A stretch of 64,000 bases of DNA, taken from contig JANOWJ010000026.1 in assembly GCA_031417835.1 (NCBI GenBank), positions 1 through 64,000 on the forward strand, given 5' to 3'. This DNA is from JADJLQ01 sp031417835 (GTDB taxonomy: Bacteria > Bacteroidota > Bacteroidia > Chitinophagales > Saprospiraceae). The translations under genes were made by a program, and so were the position numbers. The notes below the pieces were generated by a model. That model saw nothing but the letters and a program-made list of their open reading frames with translations. It searched no databases and was not told where the DNA came from. Below are positions 33,285 to 42,523 of the stretch, one piece after another. Within the stretch, counting starts at the first letter, position 1, and the number at the start of each line of letters is the position of its first letter.

Positions 33285-35583
33285 TGTGTAGCTTTTTAGT
33301 TATGATCCCCATACAGTTTTCGGGAATATCGAAAGACTCCACCAGAGGTACGGCATCTTGGCGAATCTCCCAGCACAATTGATTTACCATTTTACGAATC
33401 GCTTTGGTCTTTACTCCTTCCATATAATTAGACTCCAGATACCAGCCATTATTTGACTCGATGGTAAACAGTGCAAACAATTCACAGAGTTTAGTCAATA
33501 CATTTTTACAGTCCCGATCTTGAACGATTTGAACCGCAAGTTGAAATTGTTGAAGGATGATTCTATCGATATAAGCCTCAGCGACCTGGATGAGATGGTG
33601 CTGACACACATTGAAGGCATCAAAAGAGTCCATTCCTTCATCGATGAGTCGTTTGAGTCTTTTGGCAGCAGAGGAAAGTAGATCTTGCTCCCGGTATTTA
33701 AAGGTATTCAGATGAAATTCAAAATCCAGTAAATGAGCTTCGTCGGTATTGCGCACCGCCAAAGGATTTTTCTGAGTGATCGTAGTCACTGCCTGTGCGG
33801 CGACATAATTGATCACCCCCATAAAATTGATATTATGAAACGATTGTTTGAATTCAGTCAACCGACTTTTTGCAACGAGTTGCATCAGGACCGTATTATC
33901 CCCTTCAAAAGTGGTATAGATGTCGGTATCGTTTTTAAGGTCATCGATGCGATTTTCTGTGAGATAGCCTTTGCCTCCGCAGGCTTCACGGCATTCCTGC
34001 AAAGTAGCTGTCGTATTCCAAGTGGTATAGGCCTTGATCCCGGCAGCAATCGCCTCGATCTCTTGCATGTCGTCTTCTGTGCGAAGCACAAAACGATCAG
34101 TAATATATTGTAAGGCAAAATGACAAGCGTACGCTTTGGCCAGATATGGGATCAACCTCCGCTGATGCATTCTATAATTAAGGATTGGTATTTCTTCTCC
34201 TTGATCAGGGCCAAACTGCTTGCGACGATCTCCGTATTTGATGGCTATGGCTAATGCAATTTTACAAGCAGTCAATCCGGATCTGGGTACCCCGATTCGG
34301 CCACCAACCAAAGTGCCTAACATGGTAAAAAATCGCCGATTGTCACTGAGGATTGAGCTTTTGAATTCTCCTTCGGGAGTGATCGCAGCAAATCTATCCA
34401 ATAAAGCATCGTAAGGTATCGTAACGTGATCGAATCGGATCGTTCCATTGTCTACACCATTAAGACCCATTTTGCGACCGCAGTCTTCAATGGTCACTCC
34501 AGGCAATACTTCACCACTCGTATTTCTGATCGGCACTAAGAAAGCACTGACTCCACAGTCTTTCTCTGCGATGATCATTTTAGCAAATACGGTAGCCAGT
34601 TGGCCGTGCAGAGCGGCATTTCCTATATATTCTTTTTGTGCATCGGGATGGGGTGTATGGATGATAAATGACCGTGTCGAGTGATCATAGATCGCCTCAG
34701 TCTCTAGACCTTTCACATTTGACCCATGGCCAGTCTCGGTCATAGCAAAACATCCCGGCAACTTGAGAGTGCCTATATCTTGTAGATACTGACGGTGGTG
34801 TTTTTCTGTTCCTAACGCCATCACACTCATGCCGAATAAGCCGAACTGCACGCCATACTTAATGGCCATACTGAGATCTGCATAGCTGATGGTCTCCATC
34901 ACGGCATAATAAGCACGCATATCATCACAACCTCCATATATACTGGGATATGAGATAGATCCATAGCCCCGATCGGCTAGTATCTGGCACCAGCTATACA
35001 CTCGTTGTCTATATTCCAGTAGGTCCCCATCTTGAGTATATTCAAACAAACCCTTTTTTATCAGGTCTTTGATTTCCTTGATCAGTCCTGCCTGCATTCC
35101 ATGGAGGATACCAGTCAACAAGCGGATATCAAAGGTATAGGTTGTGATGGCATGCTGAGATTGTGTGTCTCGCCATTCGGGATAAAAATGATAGATCGCT
35201 TCGTGATTTAATACGCCGAGTATATTTTGGTATTTGGTAGCCGTATTTAGAAAAGAAAGCGAAGACTTACGGGTATGCGCGGTATATACTTTTAATCCTA
35301 TCTCGATCAAATTGATGTCGATCGGGGTGGTCACTTTTTCCAGAGACAATCTGACCTGCTCCAAAATATATGGTAGCGGGATCAGGTCAAAGCCGGGACC
35401 AGGACGGACCCATTTCAATAGGATTGCTTTTTCTTCGTCAGCTAGGTAATCCTGGGTACTCAGATATTGTATGACTAGATCCTGCTCTGCTGGAGATACC
35501 TGCTGATCCTCCCAGATGAGATACATCAGAGGAAGGAAGATATACAGTCGAGGATGAGTGTCGAGGGTCTGTGCTATTTCCAT
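33271..35583 (-). CDS. Acyl-CoA dehydrogenase/oxidase-like flavoprotein
   Basis: 770 residues, much longer than ordinary acyl-CoA dehydrogenases (about 380) and close to acyl-CoA oxidases (about 650-750). Seen: IYGGCDDMRAYYAVMETISYADLSMAIKYGVQFGLFG, the FAD/substrate motif CFAMTETGHGSNVKGLETEAIYD, FLVPIRN, VDNGTIRFDHVTIPYDALLDR and EACGGKGYLTENRI, ending DTDIYTTFEGDNTVLMQ, the typical FEGD-NTV close of oxidase-type proteins. An extra about 150-residue helical N-terminus precedes the core. It probably performs the first step of beta-oxidation on CoA esters. Whether electrons go to O2 or to ETF cannot be told from sequence. Confidence 0.88.
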   Translation of the reverse strand: MEIAQTLDTHPRLYIFLPLMYLIWEDQQVSPAEQDLVIQYLSTQDYLADEEKAILLKWVRPGPGFDLIPLPYILEQVRLSLEKVTTPIDINLIEIGLKVYTAHTRKSSLSFLNTATKYQNILGVLNHEAIYHFYPEWRDTQSQHAITTYTFDIRLLTGILHGMQAGLIKEIKDLIKKGLFEYTQDGDLLEYRQRVYSWCQILADRGYGSISYPSIYGGCDDMRAYYAVMETISYADLSMAIKYGVQFGLFGMSVMALGTEKHHRQYLQDIGTLKLPGCFAMTETGHGSNVKGLETEAIYDHSTRSFIIHTPHPDAQKEYIGNAALHGQLATVFAKMIIAEKDCGVSAFLVPIRNTSGEVLPGVTIEDCGRKMGLNGVDNGTIRFDHVTIPYDALLDRFAAITPEGEFKSSILSDNRRFFTMLGTLVGGRIGVPRSGLTACKIALAIAIKYGDRRKQFGPDQGEEIPILNYRMHQRRLIPYLAKAYACHFALQYITDRFVLRTEDDMQEIEAIAAGIKAYTTWNTTATLQECREACGGKGYLTENRIDDLKNDTDIYTTFEGDNTVLMQLVAKSRLTEFKQSFHNINFMGVINYVAAQAVTTITQKNPLAVRNTDEAHLLDFEFHLNTFKYREQDLLSSAAKRLKRLIDEGMDSFDAFNVCQHHLIQVAEAYIDRIILQQFQLAVQIVQDRDCKNVLTKLCELFALFTIESNNGWYLESNYMEGVKTKAIRKMVNQLCWEIRQDAVPLVESFDIPENCMGIITKKLHINPA

Positions 35584-35883
35584 GGCATTAGGAGACTTAT
35601 GGGACTAAAGTAAGCTTTTTGATAGAATTAGAATTGGTACTGGAGCGAATACGGTGTTTACTAGATTGCCCTTAAAATCGCATTGGAAAAGTTTAGGCTC
35701 GACCCTTGATCTTTCTGTGTGGTTGAATCTTCAGTATAAGGAAAAGAGTAAAGAAAAATGCACTTTTGACTTATCTGTAAGCTGCACTAATATACACTTT
35801 GTGCGATTATGTTGCATCCTTGAGGTCACCATAAAACAAATCAAAATCTATTTAATTACATTTGCCCGATAGCACCTTCTCCA
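35584..35883. promoter_or_regulatory. Intergenic leader with TACATTTG box at 35857-35864
   Basis: The gap between the divergent acyl-CoA dehydrogenase and glycosyltransferase genes. TACATTTG, the Bacteroidota -7 element, lies 20 bases before the glycosyltransferase ATG. Nothing else is recognisable in these 300 bases. Confidence 0.4.
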
Positions 35884-37977
35884 ATGAAACTCAGAATAAC
35901 GTATCGTACTCGTAAAGTATTGACATTGGTACATCGGTTTCTGCCTAAAATAGTAAAAAGAGGCATTAAAGTTGGTCTTCGACCGATCCGGAAGGTGCTC
36001 ACAGAGTCATTAAAGCTAACCTATAAGTCCGATTACAATTCCGTCATTTATCTTAACAGTCATGAGGAAATAAAGCCCGTCGGTCTTGAACTTGTGGTTG
36101 ATAGCATACCCTCTCAAAGCATTTCATCTACAACCCCGCTGAAGTATGATGTGCTCATATTTGCTAATGTAGGTTGGTCCACCCGTAAACACCGACCTCA
36201 TCATATCGCATCAGCATGTGCAGCCCGAGGCCACCGGGTGTTTTATATCAGCGCAGGCAGTGATCATCCTCCTAAAGAAATTGAAATCGCAAAAGGCATT
36301 ATCGAAGTAGGGCTTTGGACCTCCACTTTATTTAATAGATATGAAACCATAGCGGAAGGAGTGGTATCGGAAGACATGATGAAGGGCATAGAAGATTTGC
36401 GCGCACGACATCATATTGATGACGCGGTAGTGCATATTCATCTGCAATGTTGGACCAAATTGGCTTGGCAAATGCGTAAAAAATACGACTGGCGCATTAT
36501 ATACGATTGTATGGACGAGTGGGAGGATTTCCCAGGTATGGGTAAAGCACTGGTGGCTATTGAAAAAGAATTAGTCCAAGGAGCAGACCTGGTGATCACT
36601 ACCGCTGAGCTTTTGAGGAAAAAATGGGCTCCAATTAATAAAAGAACCGCGCTCATACGCAATGCTGTCTTTGCTGAAAGTTATATTGCTCATTGTGTCC
36701 CTTCGGATATATTATCTGGAGCCAAACACCCCATCATTGGATTTATAGGTGCATTGGCCCCTTGGGTAAACTTCGAGCTCATCGCAGTAGTGGCGAAATC
36801 AAACCCCGACTGGACATTCGTACTGGTTGGCGATATTCATGTGACTGCTTCTGAACTCCATGGCCTCGATACGATGACCAATGTCATAATGCCAGGTCTA
36901 ATGCCGTATGAAACCATGCCACTATATTTATTTTGGTTTGATGTGGCCATCATTTCTTTTAAATTAGATAAAATAACGGCTGCGGTCGACCCGGTTAAGT
37001 TTTATGAGTACGCAGCATCGGGCACTCCAATAGTTTCGACTACTCTACCAGAACTCGATTTGTACAAAGGATTATTTTACGAAGCCAATTCAGCAGAAGA
37101 ATTTGAGGTCGCAATAAGACAAGCGTTGGTGGAAAATCCAGAGCAAAGAGCCCAATTGCAAGCGGTAGCAAGACAAAACACCTGGAACCATCGCTACGAA
37201 CTGCTTCATCAAGAGACTATGAGTCTTTGGCCGAAGCTGTCTATCATCATTGTGACTCATGGTCAGATCGAGTTGACCCGTCGCTGTCTCGATACCGTAT
37301 TGAATAATACCACTCATCCGGCACTTGAGGTCATCATCGTCGATAATGGATCCTCAGATGGTACAGTCAAGTATTTACACTGGCTTGCTGAACAGGATAA
37401 AAGGGTTCAACTGATTTTAAATATAGACAACAAGGGGTTTGCAGCGGCCAATAATCAAGGTCTTGCTATAGCCCAGGGCGAAATACTGATCTTGCTCAAT
37501 AATGACACGGAGGTATCACCAGGGTGGCATATCCCTTTGATCCGGCACCTCAATGACCCGGCCATGGGATTGGTAGGTCCCCGATCTGACAATGTAGGGA
37601 ATAGTGCAAAGATCATCTTACCTGCAAAATATACAGACGACTATGCCGCGTTTACGCGTCGATTACAGCTTGATTATACTGGCCAGGGCTTTGATATTAA
37701 AATGCTGGGTATGTATTGTGTAGCCATGCGGAGATCAGTCTTCGAAAAAATTGGCCCATTGGATGAAGGTTATGGGGTCGGAATGTTTGAAGATGACGAT
37801 TACGCGGAGCGAATCCGCGCTGCGGGCTTACGGGTCGTGTGTGCAAAAGATGCCTTTGTGCATCATGTAGGTCAAGGTACTTTTAGAGCACTCATCGCCA
37901 ATGGTGAGTATAATAAAATCTGGGACACCAATAAAGCGCGATTTGAGGCACGTTGGGGACCATGGAACCCTCAGTAG
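35884..37977 (+). CDS. Two-domain glycosyltransferase (GT4-like plus GT2)
   Basis: 697 residues carrying two sugar transferases in one chain. Residues about 95-440 form a GT-B (GT4-like) enzyme: LIFANVGWSTRKHRPHHIASACAARGHRVFYIS, IIYDCMDEWEDFPGM, and the donor-site region IAVVDP-like DKITAAVDPVKFYEYAASGTPIVST. Residues about 450-690 are a GT-A (GT2) enzyme: LSIIIVTHGQIELTRRCLDTVL, IIVDNGSSDGTVKYL, and the metal motif ILLNNDTEVSPGW. There are no membrane spans. It opens a cluster for surface glycan synthesis and export. The D-E-W motif in CMDEWEDF is seen in the GT family that often pairs with such fused enzymes. The sugars involved are unknown. Confidence 0.88.
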   Translation: MKLRITYRTRKVLTLVHRFLPKIVKRGIKVGLRPIRKVLTESLKLTYKSDYNSVIYLNSHEEIKPVGLELVVDSIPSQSISSTTPLKYDVLIFANVGWSTRKHRPHHIASACAARGHRVFYISAGSDHPPKEIEIAKGIIEVGLWTSTLFNRYETIAEGVVSEDMMKGIEDLRARHHIDDAVVHIHLQCWTKLAWQMRKKYDWRIIYDCMDEWEDFPGMGKALVAIEKELVQGADLVITTAELLRKKWAPINKRTALIRNAVFAESYIAHCVPSDILSGAKHPIIGFIGALAPWVNFELIAVVAKSNPDWTFVLVGDIHVTASELHGLDTMTNVIMPGLMPYETMPLYLFWFDVAIISFKLDKITAAVDPVKFYEYAASGTPIVSTTLPELDLYKGLFYEANSAEEFEVAIRQALVENPEQRAQLQAVARQNTWNHRYELLHQETMSLWPKLSIIIVTHGQIELTRRCLDTVLNNTTHPALEVIIVDNGSSDGTVKYLHWLAEQDKRVQLILNIDNKGFAAANNQGLAIAQGEILILLNNDTEVSPGWHIPLIRHLNDPAMGLVGPRSDNVGNSAKIILPAKYTDDYAAFTRRLQLDYTGQGFDIKMLGMYCVAMRRSVFEKIGPLDEGYGVGMFEDDDYAERIRAAGLRVVCAKDAFVHHVGQGTFRALIANGEYNKIWDTNKARFEARWGPWNPQ

Positions 37978-38039
37978 AATTATACAACGAATTAACCAAC
38001 CAATGATTTTAAAAGAAAGCCATTAGAAGTTTTCGCAAG

Positions 38040-38786
38040 ATGAAAAAATTTACCACTGAAAATATTCTTTTACCGGATGGTACGTATACTATTTCACCCG
38101 AAGTGGGATTGATCAATCAAAACAGCATTTGGCAAGGTATACAGGAGCTATTGATGCTGCTATTTAAAACTGAAGATCTTAAAACGCTGTCCGCCGTCGA
38201 CTTGGGTTGTCTTGAAGGGGGGTATACTGTCGAGTTTGCAAAAATGGGCTTTGCTACTACTGGGATCGAGGCCAGGGAATTAAACTATAATCATTGTTTG
38301 GAGTTGCAGGAGAAATTTAATCTACCCAATCTTTGTTTTTTCCGAGACGATGTAAAAAACATTTTAAACTATGGGCCTTTTGACATATCATGCTGTTGTG
38401 GAATTTTGTATCATCTCGATCATCCGGTAGATTTTTTAAAGAAGTTAGCTTCAAAAACGAAAAGACTTTTGATCATCCACACCCACTATTCAGAATCGAC
38501 GATGTGTGCAACGTTTGCAAAAAACTCTTCGGAAATAACGGAGCATGAAGGTAAAAAAGGTCGTTGGTTTTATGAATATGATGAACACATGATAGATATT
38601 GAATCCTTCAATTGGGCTTCTTATTCCAACCACAAATCATTTTGGCTTGACAAGTATGAGTTGATAGAAACCTTAAAGGAAGTGGGCTTTGATATCGTGT
38701 TTGAGCAATTTGAGTTTCATCGGGATGTTTTGTTCTTAGACAGTATTCAGCGGAATAGAGGGTTGTTTATCGCCATCAAAAGATAA
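38040..38786 (+). CDS. SAM-dependent methyltransferase (class I)
   Basis: A 248-residue cytoplasmic methyltransferase. The SAM pocket is seen as LSAVDLGCLEGGYTVEFAKMGF (motif I; E-G in place of the usual G-x-G) at about 54-75, then TGIEARELNYNHC with the ribose-binding Glu, FRDDVKNI, and FDISCCCGILYHLDHPVDFL at about 117-136. Its place between a double glycosyltransferase and a pyruvyltransferase suggests that it methylates a sugar of the glycan or caps the chain. The gaps are 62 and 93 bases, so it may be in one transcript with them. The specific acceptor is unknown. Confidence 0.82.
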   Translation: MKKFTTENILLPDGTYTISPEVGLINQNSIWQGIQELLMLLFKTEDLKTLSAVDLGCLEGGYTVEFAKMGFATTGIEARELNYNHCLELQEKFNLPNLCFFRDDVKNILNYGPFDISCCCGILYHLDHPVDFLKKLASKTKRLLIIHTHYSESTMCATFAKNSSEITEHEGKKGRWFYEYDEHMIDIESFNWASYSNHKSFWLDKYELIETLKEVGFDIVFEQFEFHRDVLFLDSIQRNRGLFIAIKR

Positions 38787-38879
38787 AGGACCTGACTTAG
38801 ATTTTTTCTATATAAATAATAAGAAGAATACTATATATCCTAGTTTGAATCACATAAAACAAAAACAAAGAACAAGAGT

Positions 38880-39809
38880 ATGATGAGATCAAGAGTCTCT
38901 ATAGTGTATGATAACTTTAGTAGGAATACCGGTGATATGGCCGTCGGATTGAGTCTAAAAAAGATCTTGACAGACCTTCACATCGTCCATAATGAATTAT
39001 TTTTCAATCGGCATGATCATAGAGCAGAGACTATTATGATCGGCGGGGGATTATTATTGAGGGAACATCCGGAGCCAGTATATGACCGGTTCAAAATAAG
39101 AGGCCCACATATCTTAAACGCAATGGGTATTTTAGATTTCCCCAAAGACTTACAATATCTCGATGAGTATAAATATGTCACGGTACGGAATAGTTTCGAT
39201 AAAGAAAAATTAAGTTACCTGCAGAATCCCGTACATGTCGTGCCGGATACGACTATGATCTTAGAGGATATCCCGGATTTTGACTTGACATTGGATAAAA
39301 AATGTATTGGAATCCATCTACTGCCTATTCCGCTGACCCCTCCAGAAAAACAGGCCCTGATCTCTTGGGCAAATCAATGCATAGATGATGGATTCGCCAT
39401 CTATTTTCTGCCTGTCACACTATATGCTAATGACTACACACCCATGTATGAGTTATCCCTTCATATACCGCAGTCTGCTGTTTTACCCGTCATGAATCCC
39501 CTTGAAATATTTACCGCAATCGGTAAAATGGACTATTTTATTTCCTCATCCTTGCATGGCGGTATTTTTGCTCTAAAGCACAATATCCCATTTTTATTAT
39601 TTGATATTGAAGCGCTGACTAAAGATAAAAAAATGAAGACTTTCATGAAAGACAGAGGCTTAGAAAAGTACTTGTTTTCTAGCGTAAAGGAGATGATCTC
39701 GACATTTGAGGGTTTAAAAAAAGATGCTCCTGATTATTCCGATATTATTATAAAGGACATGAAATCCCTGCAGGAACATATCTATACGATCAAACAATTG
39801 TTAAAATGA
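38880..39809 (+). CDS. Polysaccharide pyruvyl transferase family protein
   Basis: A 309-residue GT-B-like protein of the polysaccharide pyruvyl transferase family, which ketal-links pyruvate to sugars. Seen: NFSRNTGDMAVGLSLKKIL near the start, TIMIGGGLLLREHPEPV, the mid-region VTVRNSFDKEKLSYL and VVPDTTMIL, and MDYFISSSLHGGIFALKHNIPFLLFDIE, which is the classic S-S-x-H-G donor-site motif. There is no signal peptide. It ends by overlapping the 2OG-oxygenase start in ATGA, so the two act together. Bacteroidota homologues may transfer other groups, so the pyruvylation itself is an inference. Confidence 0.82.
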   Translation: MMRSRVSIVYDNFSRNTGDMAVGLSLKKILTDLHIVHNELFFNRHDHRAETIMIGGGLLLREHPEPVYDRFKIRGPHILNAMGILDFPKDLQYLDEYKYVTVRNSFDKEKLSYLQNPVHVVPDTTMILEDIPDFDLTLDKKCIGIHLLPIPLTPPEKQALISWANQCIDDGFAIYFLPVTLYANDYTPMYELSLHIPQSAVLPVMNPLEIFTAIGKMDYFISSSLHGGIFALKHNIPFLLFDIEALTKDKKMKTFMKDRGLEKYLFSSVKEMISTFEGLKKDAPDYSDIIIKDMKSLQEHIYTIKQLLK

Positions 39810-40474
39810 TACATAAATACGCAGTCATCCACTCGCATACAAATCCATATGAATGGCTTGAGATTTTGAATACATTTTCAGACGAAAATAAAAAAGCATT
39901 ATCTGATTCCTATCCTGCCGATCACTATCGCACGATCTCTGAGCATTCAAATGCAAGGCAATACCACTATGATGCCAGAGGGTTAATAAGTCTGAGTGGC
40001 AAGCTCAATCATGTAGAGATGTTGAGCGAAGTTTGGCAACAACTAGTACATTATTTAAATTCAAAAATATATAAAGACTTTATTTTTAGGATCACGGGCA
40101 TTCAGGTAGCTCATCTTCCGCTCGAAGCAAATCTGTATAAGTATCACAAAGATTGTTTTATGGATGCCCATCAGGATATGAAGACCAAAGTCTTGACCCA
40201 TGTGATTTATTTTAATACAGACTGGCTAGAAAGCGATGGAGGATGTTTGCGTATCCTTAATTCGTCTGATCCCGAAGATGTGCATGCCAAAGTATTGCCG
40301 AATATCGGCAACTCTGTCGTCATCATCCGATCAGATACTTCCTGGCATAGTGTAGAAAAAACACGGATTGACAAAAGTCGTAGAGCGATCACCATCACCT
40401 TTTATACAGAAGGCGCTCCGAGCCCGATGTGGGACGATCAGACACAATATGACCTGCACTCAAATGATCTTTGA
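39806..40474 (+). CDS. 2-oxoglutarate/Fe(II)-dependent oxygenase
   Basis: A 222-residue oxygenase with the double-stranded beta-helix fold of the 2OG-FeII_Oxy group. The His-x-Asp iron pair lies in MDAHQDM (about residue 116-122), the distal His in SDTSWHSVEKT (about 178) and the 2-oxoglutarate Arg in DKSRRAITITFY (about 190). The order and spacing fit hydroxylases of the prolyl-4-hydroxylase-like type. It overlaps the pyruvyltransferase-family gene by 4 bases, so it probably hydroxylates or oxidises a sugar or lipid precursor of the same glycan (inference). It converges with the ABC transporter genes 14 bases on. Confidence 0.85.
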   Translation: MIHKYAVIHSHTNPYEWLEILNTFSDENKKALSDSYPADHYRTISEHSNARQYHYDARGLISLSGKLNHVEMLSEVWQQLVHYLNSKIYKDFIFRITGIQVAHLPLEANLYKYHKDCFMDAHQDMKTKVLTHVIYFNTDWLESDGGCLRILNSSDPEDVHAKVLPNIGNSVVIIRSDTSWHSVEKTRIDKSRRAITITFYTEGAPSPMWDDQTQYDLHSNDL

Positions 40475-40488
40475 GTTCAAAGCCTTTT

Positions 40489-41295
40489 TTAGATTGGTAT
40501 ATTCATTTCGTTGGCAAAAGCTGTTGTGACTTCCTGAACAGGACCATTCATGCAGATGATGCCTTCTTTTAAATAAATGGCATGGTCGCACATCCGCTCG
40601 ACCGTTTTTAATGCATGGCTTACATAGATGATGGTCTTGCCCTCTCTGCGACACACTTGCTCCATTTTTACAAGACACTTTTGTTGAAACTCTAAGTCCC
40701 CTACCGACAACACCTCGTCTAAGATCAGAATGTCCGTCTGCAGGTGTGCTGCTACAGAAAAAGCGAGTCGGACATACATACCAGTACTATAGCGCTTTAC
40801 AGGAGTGTCTATATATTTTTCTACGCCGGAGAAGTCTATAATTTCACTGAGTTTGGCAGTCACTTCTTTTCGGGTCATCCCGAGTATAGCCCCATTCATA
40901 TAGATGTTTTCTCTACCGGTAAACTCCGGATGAAAACCTGTACCGACTTCCAGTAAGCTGGCCACACGACCATTGACCTTGATCTCCCCTTTTGTCGGAT
41001 TGGTGATTCTGGATAATATTTTGAGCAAAGTGCTTTTACCGGCCCCATTTTTACCTATGATGCCGATGGCTTCTCCTTTGATGACTTCAAAAGAGATATC
41101 TTTTAAGGTCCAGATATCTTCACCGATTTTATGTATTTTTCGATGCGAGACATCCGAGATCTTGAGAAAAGGATCTTCCCGGCCTCTTACTTTATACCAC
41201 CATCGATTCAAATCACCATACAAGGTCTTGGTACCGACTGCACCTAATCGGTACTTTTTGGAGAGGTGCTCTACTTTGATCGCTATTTCAGACAT
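40489..41295 (-). CDS. Polysaccharide/O-antigen ABC exporter, ATP-binding subunit (Wzt/TagH-like)
   Basis: The nucleotide-binding half of a glycan exporter. Walker A GIIGKNGAGKSTLLKILS, the Q-loop region, signature YSTGMYVRLAFSVAAHL and Walker B DILILDEVLSVGD are all present. The G-x-G-F-H-P-E-F-T-G-R-E-N-I-Y stretch is typical of the O-antigen/teichoic acid subgroup. I start at the ATG at 41295 (MSEIAIKVEHL), because upstream residues up to 41325 would overlap the permease and are not family-like. There is no C-terminal carbohydrate-binding extension as in chain-length-sensing Wzt. It pairs with the permease immediately upstream (gap 16 bases). Confidence 0.9.
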   Translation of the reverse strand: MSEIAIKVEHLSKKYRLGAVGTKTLYGDLNRWWYKVRGREDPFLKISDVSHRKIHKIGEDIWTLKDISFEVIKGEAIGIIGKNGAGKSTLLKILSRITNPTKGEIKVNGRVASLLEVGTGFHPEFTGRENIYMNGAILGMTRKEVTAKLSEIIDFSGVEKYIDTPVKRYSTGMYVRLAFSVAAHLQTDILILDEVLSVGDLEFQQKCLVKMEQVCRREGKTIIYVSHALKTVERMCDHAIYLKEGIICMNGPVQEVTTAFANEMNIPI

Positions 41296-41311
41296 GGTGC
41301 TACTCAGATTA

Positions 41312-42169
41312 TCAAATCGTGTCAATGAATGATTTTTCTGTCCTATTAAAAATCACGACCCCTACGACCAAGGTGGAGATAGTAAACACGGAAGAATATG
41401 CCAAAGCACCCCAATGAAGCGCTCCAGTGCCTAAAATTGAATATCGGAATGTTTCTAAAACGGCAGACAAAGGATTTAATTGGATAATCTTCAGAAGCCT
41501 TGGGCTGGTGACTCCGGACAAAGGATACAATACGGGGGTGACCCACAAAGCTAATTGTACGCCAAAGGTGACCAAATGTTTTAAATCCCGATACTTGGTG
41601 GTCAACGAGGCTATGATCATGCCCAGACTCATACTCAACATACAGACTAAAAACAATAGGTATGGAAACAAAATAAAAGAAGGTTTTATTTTTATATCGA
41701 CGCCTTGATAGAGATAATAAAGATATACGACGACGAGTAAAATCATTTGAAATCCAAGTGCCAGCAAGCCAGATATCGTCGTAGCAATCGGAACGGTCAA
41801 TCGTGGAAAGTAAACTTTTCCAAATAACCCGGTATTGATCAAAAAAGTATCTGAGTTTTTTATCAAATTATTTGAAAAATAACTCCAGAATAAAATGCCT
41901 GTCATATAAAACAAGATTTTGGGTTGCCCTTCGGTAGACATCTTGGTCAAGCCTCCAAATACGATAGCGTAGATAATGGTAGTCAACATGGGTTGGATAA
42001 TGTACCATAAAGGACCCAAAATGGTCTGTTTATACACCGAAGCAAAATCCCGGATGATAAACATATAGATCAGGTCTTTATAACGCCATAACTCTTTAAG
42101 ATTTAAATCAAAAAGATTCGTTTTAGAACTTATAGTGAGGGACCAATTTTGTTCTTTTCGTTCACTCAT
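41312..42169 (-). CDS. Polysaccharide/O-antigen ABC exporter, permease (Wzm/TagG-like)
   Basis: A 285-residue membrane subunit (ABC-2 type) that moves the lipid-linked glycan across the inner membrane. The start MSERKEQNWSLTISS at 42169 is preferred over a longer frame from 42280, whose extra residues are basic and unlike the family. The domain reads LNLKELWRYKDLIYMFIIRDF, KQTILGPLWYIIQPMLTTIIY (the hallmark GPLW), then six hydrophobic helices and a C-terminal NRTEKSFIDTI. It is followed by the ATPase gene of the same transporter. With the convergent glycosyltransferase genes it suggests an ABC-dependent rather than Wzy-dependent glycan pathway. Confidence 0.9.
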   Translation of the reverse strand: MSERKEQNWSLTISSKTNLFDLNLKELWRYKDLIYMFIIRDFASVYKQTILGPLWYIIQPMLTTIIYAIVFGGLTKMSTEGQPKILFYMTGILFWSYFSNNLIKNSDTFLINTGLFGKVYFPRLTVPIATTISGLLALGFQMILLVVVYLYYLYQGVDIKIKPSFILFPYLLFLVCMLSMSLGMIIASLTTKYRDLKHLVTFGVQLALWVTPVLYPLSGVTSPRLLKIIQLNPLSAVLETFRYSILGTGALHWGALAYSSVFTISTLVVGVVIFNRTEKSFIDTI

Positions 42170-42523
42170 TGCAACATGTGTATTCTTTAAACCAGACTTA
42201 TGTCCTTGGTCTATTAATACGCGGGCAAAAATAGAAAATAAAAAGCGCCTAGTTATGACTTTGAGTCGATTCCTTCCCACAAAGTACGCTAAGAATTATT
42301 AAACAAATTTCCTTTGTTTCGCGGCGTCCCGTATGTACTTCCCTTCTTTTCACACCGCTGTAGGGATCTTAACGCAGAAATCTATAATGGAGTTTTTCCC
42401 GCAGTGAAGTGAAACGGAGCGGATCGTGCAGATGCGCGCAGATTATGAGTTTTTCTGCAGATTATGCAGATCTTCCCGCTAAGGTCGCAAAAGCACAAAG
42501 AAATATTAAATTCGAGCAAGCCT